Shown here piece by piece: positions 57,655 through 64,000 of a DNA stretch of 64,000 bases (position 1 is its first letter; the number at the start of each line of letters is the position of its first letter). The translations under genes were made by a program, and so were the position numbers. A model generated the notes under the pieces. That model did no database searches, was not told the DNA's origin, and was given only the letters and a program-made list of their open reading frames with translations. Location of the stretch: assembly GCA_023053685.1 (NCBI GenBank), contig JALIGW010000016.1, positions 8,259,001-8,323,000 on the forward strand, in the 5' to 3' direction. This stretch comes from Diadophis punctatus similis (taxonomy: Eukaryota; Chordata; Lepidosauria; Squamata; Dipsadidae).

Positions 57655-59495
57655 GAGCAGAGAGTCATAGAGAACACAGGTAAACCACAGGAACATTCTC
57701 ATATCTTCTCTAAAAGGCCTACAAAGACCTGTCTCCTGTTCATAGAAAAACTGCTTCTTCATCTGAGGAATACTTCTTCATCTCTACTACCCATTATTTT
57801 AAAATGGAGAAAAACTACTGTGAATATACAGCTGAAATCATATCAGGTATGCAGAGTGTTCTCTTAAAATTAATGATGGAAGCAACAAAAGCTGCAGCTC
57901 CAGCCTTTTACCCAGAAATCAATTTGAACTGGAAGAGAAAATCATTCTTCCAAGATAAAATTACAGAATTAACATTATATATCTCCTTCTATTTATAAAA
58001 ACATAGAAAACTGAGCTCCTCTAAGAAACCACCCACCCACCCTGAGAGGGCCGCCTCGAGGCTACAGCCTAACACCAGGCCAATAGACCTGAAGGCCCCG
58101 GGAGGAACTGGGAAGCAGACCAGACCAAACCTGTCAGAATATCCTGTGCAGGCCACTGGTCGAAGGGAGGCTTATGAAATTGCCGCTGCCACTGCGGAAG
58201 TTCACTGCGGAAGTTCATACGCCTCCCCTCCCCTCCCTTCCATTCCATTCCGTTCTCCCCACTAGCCCTTTCTATCATTTACAACCTTTGAAAAGAAGAT
58301 GGCTTTAGCTAGACTTAGGGTACAATATTCTTATGTATTCAAACAATCTTGGATTATTATTTTTTCTGCAAAAAATGAACAGCTCTGTTATTTAAATGGC
58401 TTTTGAAAATAATTAAATTTCTATAAGAAGACAAAAAGGAGCCATTTACAAAAATCTGCAAGCTTTGCTGCACTCTCACTTTATCATCCATGATTTAAAG
58501 CACTATAAACAGCATTATCAGAAGCGAACAGCTACTTCAGTGCAGCATATGAACTCATTTTTTCTGCATACTGAGCTACTGGATATTAGGTAGCAAATGA
58601 CAATTAGTTTTGTATGCATGAAGGTATAAAACCAATATCACTGGAAGCAAAGCAAGAGACTATTGGTGCTATCAACTGAGCTTTGCTTGGAGGAAAAAGG
58701 CTAAAATAGCATTAAGGGCTACAAATTTAACACTGCCCTATTTCAGATCAGCATTTTAATATAGCAGTATAGGAACTGTGTACTACAGCCACTTTTGCCA
58801 AATGTTCAACGTTTCAAAGACCGGAGTATATTTGTTTTGAAAAGTATTGTATTTTAATAATAGATTTTAAAAGCATATGTGGGTGTTTGGCAGGAGTTAA
58901 TAGTGCCAGTGGCCATTTCTCTCTCTCCAATTTTATTTCTTTGGCTAATGGTACAGATTTTTAAAAAGAAAAATACATTACTGATGTTAATATTACACAG
59001 ACCACATACACCTTCCACACAGCATCCAAATCATCCCACATTTTGTGTAATTTTGCTACTGACAAGAGTTCACTGTCTCAGCTCTGTCTTTGTTAAACAG
59101 ATTAAGTGTTGGCAGATCACATCATTTAGCCTGGGGGGAAAAAAGGTAAAATTGCTAGCAGGAGGTACAAAAACAGAAAGATCAGATTGCATTTTACAGA
59201 CCTCCATTTCTCCAAACACTTGAAATAATGGAAGAGCATTTTTGCCTACTTGCTTTCCTAGGAAATAAGAAGATTTGAAACATAGGCAATGATTTGTTTA
59301 TTTGTAAATAAATAAATAAATAAATAAATGATGTGTTGCCAATGGATATTCTCATTGTGTGCCACATCATTTTTAAGTTTAAAAGAAAGTTCTAAAAAAA
59401 TCTATTTTATGAAGAAGAAGAAAACGGTCTCGTAGAAAAGAAATCGCTTTTGGTTTCAAATGCATAACTAAGTTATGTACAAATTGGAAAAGAAC
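57655..59495. other. DDX10 intron of 1.85 kb, no recognised element
   Basis: A GC-rich patch at 58021-58280 (GAGAGGGCCGCCTCGAGGCT, then CTCCCCTCCCCTCCC) may be an old repeat, but no family was recognised. The rest is AT-rich. Confidence 0.5.
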
Positions 59496-59499
59496 TTAC

Positions 59500-59601
59500 T
59501 TGATATTGCTGACAGGAACTTTCTTCTGTGACAGCTGTTGAATCATGCCGTTTTCCTCTGAAGGAAGCAAAACGAGGAGAGCTTCGCCACCTTCTTTGTA
59601 C
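59500..59601 (-). CDS. DDX10: DDX10 exon: C-terminal end of RecA-like domain 2
   Basis: This 102-nt internal exon encodes 33 full residues beginning YKEGGEALLVLLPSEE and ending KKVPVSNI, with one leading and two trailing bases of split codons. The leading G completes the Arg of the GRTAR motif (helicase motif VI), so the motif itself is in an exon upstream of the window. The acceptor is a pyrimidine-rich stretch ending TAG and the donor is AA|GTAAGT. The sequence closely matches the DDX10 segment just after motif VI, where a beta strand and helix close the second helicase lobe. No frameshift or stop is seen. The exon for HRxGRTAR was looked for between 59602 and 64000 and not found. Confidence 0.93.
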
Positions 59602-59662
59602 CTATGGAGTGGAGAAAGGCATTTTTTCCCCTTCAAATCCGAGCTTTTCAGAAAGTAATTAC

Positions 59663-60295
59663 AAGCAGTCCTCAACCTGTGACCACAACTGGGCCCAAAA
59701 TTTCCCCTGCTAAGTGAGACAGTCATTAAGTGAGTTTTGCCTCACTTTAGGAACTTTCTTGCCACAGTTGTTAAGTGAACCACTGCAGTTGTTAAGTTAG
59801 TAACATGGTTGTTAGGGAATCTGGCTTCCCGGTTAGTTTTGCTTGTCAGAAGACCGCAAATTTATTTATTTATTTATTCATTTTGTGAGATTTATATACC
59901 GCCTCACAGTGCAAGCACTCTCTAAGCGGTTTACACCAGTAAGCAATGTATATTTATATTGCCCCCAACAATCTGGGTCCTCATTTTACCTACCTCGGAA
60001 GGATGTCGGAAGGATGGAAGGCTGAGTCAACCTTGAGCCGGTGAGATTTGAACCGCTGACCTGCGGATCACAGTCAGCTAAAGTGGCCTGCAGTACTCTA
60101 ACCGCTGCGCCACCTCGGCTCTTGATCACATGACCCCAGGGCCCTGCAACCATCATAAATACATGCCAGTTGCCAAGCATCTGAATTTTGATCACCTGAC
60201 CACGAGGGCGATGCAACGGTCATAAGTGTGAAAAACGGTCATAAGTAATTTTCAATGCTGTTGTAACTTCAAAAGGTCACTAACGGCCACCCATT
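59663..60295. mobile_element. MITE (CAGGTAGTCCTCGACTTAC family) split by a SINE
   Basis: The left part begins ACAAGCAGTCCTCAACCTGT and contains GTTGTTAAGTGAACCACTGC. After the SINE it resumes TTGATCACATGACCCCAGGG and ends near AAGTAATTTTCAATGCTGTT. It is only 60 bp from a DDX10 acceptor. Confidence 0.75.
59861..60121 (-). mobile_element. tRNA-derived SINE, minus strand, nested in a MITE
   Basis: Read in reverse it opens AGAGCCGAGGTGGCGCAGCG with box B GGTTCAAATCTCACC and ends with GCACTGTGAGGCGGTATATA and an AAATA tail. A small CGGAAGGATGT duplication sits inside. Confidence 0.92.
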
Positions 60296-60508
60296 GGTCT
60301 GATTTCAAAGCATTTATGCTAGGAATCAGTTTAGATCTCTGACAGGAATGTCTGTTTCTTCCCATCAGCCTCTTTGCTGGAGGGGAAAAAAGAGGCCATC
60401 TTGTCCAATTCTACCTCCAAATCTTCTTCACTCCACTTATAAGCTCCCATTTCATAGCCCCTGAGAAAACACAGGGCATGACAGATGCCCATTGATGTAA
60501 ACCAGAGG

Positions 60509-60575
60509 TGTCCAATCTTGGCAAGTTTAAGACTTAGGACTTCAACTTCCAGAATTCATGGCTTAGCTCAGGCTG
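60509..60575. mobile_element. Half of a hAT palindromic MITE
   Basis: CAGAGGTGTCCAATCTTGGC, then GACTTCAACTTCCAGAATTC, is one arm only. The second arm is missing. Confidence 0.65.
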
Positions 60576-60861
60576 AACATCCTTCTTTTAAACCGATCAA
60601 AAAGCAAACCACTGCAACAATTCAAGACCCTTGGAATCAAAAATCGTGGTAAGTTATACGGTTTCTTTAGCAGAAGCAAAGCAGAGCAATAAACTGCAAT
60701 GCACCACTTATTCATAATACCAAGATCCTGGGTTATTGCAGACAGACAGAACATAGTTGAGATGCCTTGTTAAAACTGGTTTTTTTTTCCCAGAGGAAAA
60801 AAAATTGAAAGAGGTACTAAATCATTCTTTTCCTCTTCCTGAGCACTATTAAGGCCTAGGA

Positions 60862-60996
60862 CAGGGGTAGGCAAAGTTGGCTCTTCTATGACTCGTGGAC
60901 TTCAACTCCCAGACTTTCTGAGCCAATCATGCTAGCTCAGGAATTCTGGGAGTTGAAGTCCATGAGTCATAGAAGAGCCAATTTTGCCTACCCCTG
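60862..60996. mobile_element. hAT MITE, palindrome (135 bp)
   Basis: The arms CAGGGGTAGGCAAAGTTGGC and GCCAATTTTGCCTACCCCTG carry TSDs GCCTAGGA and GCCTAGAA (one mismatch) at 60854-60861 and 60997-61004. Confidence 0.93.
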
Positions 60997-61009
60997 GCCT
61001 AGAACAACA

Positions 61010-62215
61010 TTCCTCTTTTCTGTAATCAACAAGGAATAGAGAATGTATCCTCATAGCAATGAATTTTGATATTTGGAAATCAATGAACCCTATTGCTGTC
61101 ACCTAGCCACAGCATCAATCTTCTCTCACTCTTGAGAACAGCAAAAGCTTGCTAGGTTTTCTTTAGAAATGTACTAGTTAATGACTATATTTGTGGTATG
61201 TTCACAAACATATCTCCTCAAACTCTAAGCCAAAGAGACAAGGAGCATTTTTTGGCAAGGAACATAGCATATGATTCTCCCCTCTACAAGCAAAGAACAG
61301 TAAATTTGGAATTTAAGGAATGAATGAAGATCCTCTGCTTCCTGCTCAAAATCTCTCAAAAGCTGTGCTTATTATTTTGTAATATGTAAAACGTATTACA
61401 TAAATATCATTGGATAATTGTTCAATCCAATAAACAGCAACCATGTGCTTCCAATAACTTAACAAACATTATTACATGAAAACTTAAACTAGTTTGCTTT
61501 TATCTATATAATTATAACCCAATGTAGAGGTTATTCTGTAGAGGTCCCATCCTAAGAATTACACCCTAAAAACACCCTAAGCAATATTTCTCAAGCTTCA
61601 CAACTTTAAGATGTGTGAACCTCAACTTCCAGCATCCTGGCTGGGGAATTCTGGGAGTTGAACTCCACAAATCTTAAAGCTGCCAAGGCTGAGAGACACA
61701 GCTTTGAAATTTGTTAGTCCCTCAGGCCACCACTATATTCATTATATAAAGTTTATCCATTAATGTTCTAAAAGACTTAATCAGTCCGAGTACTACCCTT
61801 GAATACATCTAACCAATGGTCATGGAATTTTGCTGACTGTCAGATTTCCCTCCTTGTAGTGATATCTGGAAAAAGTCCAAGGAACAAAAATAAATCTAAG
61901 TACTTTGATTAATAACCTTATTTAAAGAAAGTCTAAGAGAATTCCAAAGAGAACCGTACTTCAAATGACACACCATTATATAGGTAGTTGATTACTGCGA
62001 AGCTCATTGGTTACCTCCCACATTTTCATTATTAAAAAAAAAACCAGATTTTTTTTCCTTGCAGTAAAAGGATGGTCTGCATCTATTCATTGTTTTGGTA
62101 GCTGGTAGTCCTTATTATCACTGTAAGAAAGAATTTATACACTCCTGATCACACTTTTGAAATTCAGAACATACCATTTTTTAAAAATTATCATGCTATT
62201 CACTTCTATACCAAA
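61010..62215. other. AT-rich intronic sequence with a degraded MITE at 61580-61705
   Basis: CACAACTTTAAGATGTGTGA, then GGAATTCTGGGAGTTGAACT and CTTAAAGCTGCCAAGGCTGA, mark an old hAT palindrome without a readable TSD. Nothing else was recognised. Confidence 0.55.
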
Positions 62216-62221
62216 CAAACG

Positions 62222-62900
62222 TTGTTGTTGTTCTTGTACATGGGGCTACCCTTGAAGAACGTTCGGAGACTGCAGCTAGTGCAGAATGCGGCGGTGCGTG
62301 TGGTGATGGGTGTCCCTGGATACACCCATGTGACACCCATCCTTCGCGAACTGCACTGGCTGCCCATAGGGCTCCGAGCGCAATTCAAGGTGTTGGTGAT
62401 TACCTTTGAAGCCCTACATGGCTTAGGACCAGTTTACCTCCGAGACCGCCTTCTCCAACACACCTCCCTAAGACCGATTAGAGCCCACAGAGTTGGTCTG
62501 CTGGTGGTCCCGTCAGCCAAACAATGTCGGCTGGCGGGCCCACGAACGAGGGCCTTCTCTGTGGCAGCACCGGCTCTCTGGAATACACTACCCCACCCCC
62601 GAGATCCGCATTATTCCCACCCTGCCAGCCTTCAGAAAAACAGTAAAAACATGGCTTTGTCAACAGGCCTGGGGCCAATGATTTTAATACAACACCAATT
62701 ATTCTTGGCCCCATGAGTGAATTATTGGCTTTTGAAATTGTGGGGTTTTTAATGCTTTTAAATGTTTTAATTTTTTACATTGTTTTAATTTTGCTTTTAA
62801 ATCTTTTAACTGTTTTTTAGATTTTGTATTCAATATGCTGTGAGCCGCCCAGAGTCCCTTTGGGAGTTGGGCGGCATACAAATCTATTAAATAAATAAAT
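62222..62900 (+). mobile_element. L2-clade LINE, 3' part with frameshifted reverse transcriptase end
   Basis: The frame from 62222 gives RRLQLVQNAAVRVVMGVPGY, ILRELHWLPIGLRAQFKVLV, EALHGLGPVYLRDRL and RTRAFSVAAPALWNTLP, the C-terminal signature of L2-type ORF2. Near 62595 the frame shifts (C-run in CTACCCCACCCCC), and PEIRIIPTLPAFRKTVKTWL continues in another frame. The tail has GCCGCCCAGAGTCCCTTTGG GAGTTGGGCGGCA and (AAAT)n. It is dead and 5' truncated. Confidence 0.9.
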
Positions 62901-63142
62901 ATTAAATAAATAAGCCAGGCATAATGGCTGAAGGCAGCATCCCAGTTTAATCTACTTGGAAGAAACCAGAGACTAAAACTGAAACAAATTATGACTTCAT
63001 TCTCTAATTGCTTCTGGGTTTGAAACCAGGTTTAGCTATGCTAAGCTAAATTTTCTAGTTATACTTCAGCAAACAAAGCTTGCATCAGTTGCAAGCCAGC
63101 ATATTTGCTGCCAGGCTGAGTGTGATGTACAAACTCGGCACT

Positions 63143-63208
63143 GAGACTTAGTTATATGTGTAAAGCATTTAAAGTGAGACTTAGTTATATGTGTAAAGCA
63201 TTTAAAGC
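63143..63208 (+). repeat. 33-bp tandem duplication
   Basis: GAGACTTAGTTATATGTGTA AAGCATTTAAAG occurs at 63143 and again at 63176. Confidence 0.92.
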
Positions 63209-63424
63209 ATTTCGCCATTTGTTGGCAAAAAAAAAAAAATCATGGAAGTGACTTTCCAAAAATGAAAACTAACTGCTGTCCTCTAGTGGCCCTGTATTTT
63301 GTTTTATATCAAATTTGACCAAAACAATCCTCATGGAAGAAAATTCTGAACCAGATGGCTATAAATATTTCTGCATGAAGACACTATAGTTCTACTATGT
63401 TGGTGTTGTAATCTATGTTATCAA

Positions 63425-63654
63425 ATAGCAATAGCACTTTTCTTATATACCGCTTCATAGTGCTTTACAGCACTCTCTAAGCGGTTTACAGAGTTCAGCA
63501 TATTGCCCCCAACAATCTGGGTCCTCATTTTACCGACCTCGGAAGGATGGAAGGCTGAGTCAACCTTGAGCCTAGTGAGATTTGAACAGCTGAACTGTTG
63601 AACTAGCAGTCAGCCTGCAATGGCTGCATTTAACCACTGCACCACTTCAGCTCT
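63425..63654 (-). mobile_element. tRNA-derived SINE, minus strand
   Basis: On the plus strand it runs from AATAGCAATAGCACTTTTCT through ACCGCTTCATAGTGCTTTAC and AACAATCTGGGTCCTC to ACTGCACCACTTCAGCTCTT. It is the same family as 726-970. Confidence 0.92.
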
Positions 63655-63659
63655 TCAAA

Positions 63660-64000
63660 TGAACCTTCCATGAGATAAAGCTTATAATCTCTGTGGCAAC
63701 CCCAATCCTCTTATGGGGAATACTCTCAAAAAGTATTTGGACATAAGATATTGCCTAATTTAACTTCATATTTTACTTCTATTTGATCAAACAAAATTAT
63801 TCCACAAAAACTGAAGCTAGTAAATAAGTTTTTTTCTCATTTCAGTGTGTAGTTCAGCTCAAGTGAAAATTAAACTAAGGACTTTGTCAAAAATCAATTT
63901 TTTATTTTGTTTGGATTGGCTTTTCTAATACAGTGCTTCTTAAGCAAAAGTAGACCGACTGGTGCTCATGTTTCCAGTGTATCTATTAATCTTGGGATGG
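63660..64000. other. Intronic sequence to window end, nothing recognised
   Basis: No element or exon was recognised. Confidence 0.5.

Larger units (their letters stand above)
59602..64000 (-). other. Upstream intron of DDX10 (partial)
   Basis: Sequence beyond the TAG acceptor at 59602-59604 should be the intron before the YKEGGEAL exon. No exon for the ARGLDFP, HRAGRTA or other helicase core motifs was seen up to the window end. The interval holds a MITE with a nested SINE, three hAT palindrome remnants, an L2 fragment and a SINE. Confidence 0.7.

Overview
This window looks like squamate reptile DNA, most likely from an advanced snake. It holds part of one protein-coding gene embedded in about 98% non-coding sequence. 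Four exons on the minus strand, joined by clean GT/AG splice sites with matching codon phases, encode part of DDX10, a nucleolar DEAD-box RNA helicase (yeast Dbp4) needed for small-subunit ribosome assembly. In transcription order they lie at 59601-59500, 57648-57561, 44363-44275 and 37566-37158. They cover the end of RecA domain 2, the conserved C-terminal extension, and an acidic linker. The ATPase motifs lie upstream of the window. No basic C-terminal exon was recognised in positions 1-37157, which I read as a large intron.

The rest is a dense repeat record. The snake assignment rests on three things: a CR1 LINE whose 3' tail runs into an (ATTCT)n, i.e. (AATAG)n, microsatellite at 14439-14505, a combination described for snake genomes; many tRNA-derived squamate SINEs; and L1, L2 and CR1 remnants together with large numbers of non-autonomous DNA transposons. 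About eighteen hAT-type elements keep readable 8-bp target-site duplications (TSDs). A second set, with CCGTATTTTTCGG-type ends, and a third, with ACAGGTAGTCCTCGACTTAC-type ends, insert at TA and so look Tc1/mariner-like. One Tigger/pogo-like element, one probable solo LTR, and L1 insertions with TSDs are also present.

Layout: 1-10 kb holds SINEs and small hAT elements plus a 1.4-kb GC-rich hAT element at 4402-5786. 10.3-12 kb is a TA-flanked element stuffed with microsatellites and a GC-rich composite repeat that recurs in inverted orientation at 52.4-53.2 kb. 13.6-14.5 kb is the CR1. 18-37 kb is a series of MITEs, a solo LTR, L1 debris, and a hAT element at 33573-34234 carrying a recognisable copy of the first coding exon of EAF1. 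37-60 kb is the DDX10 exon region with nested transposons: a 1.8-kb hAT at 41.8-43.6 kb, a SINE invaded by both an L2 and a MITE at 48.7-49.3 kb, and a 5'-inverted L1 at 54.1-54.8 kb. 60-64 kb holds a hAT palindrome, an L2 remnant and a SINE.

The strongest candidate for something undescribed is the EAF1 exon captured by a DNA transposon, splice donor included. Next are the inverted pair of composite GC-rich/polypurine repeats and a 183-bp tandem duplication that straddles a MITE insertion boundary. Family assignments come from reading the sequence and from memory; no database search was run.
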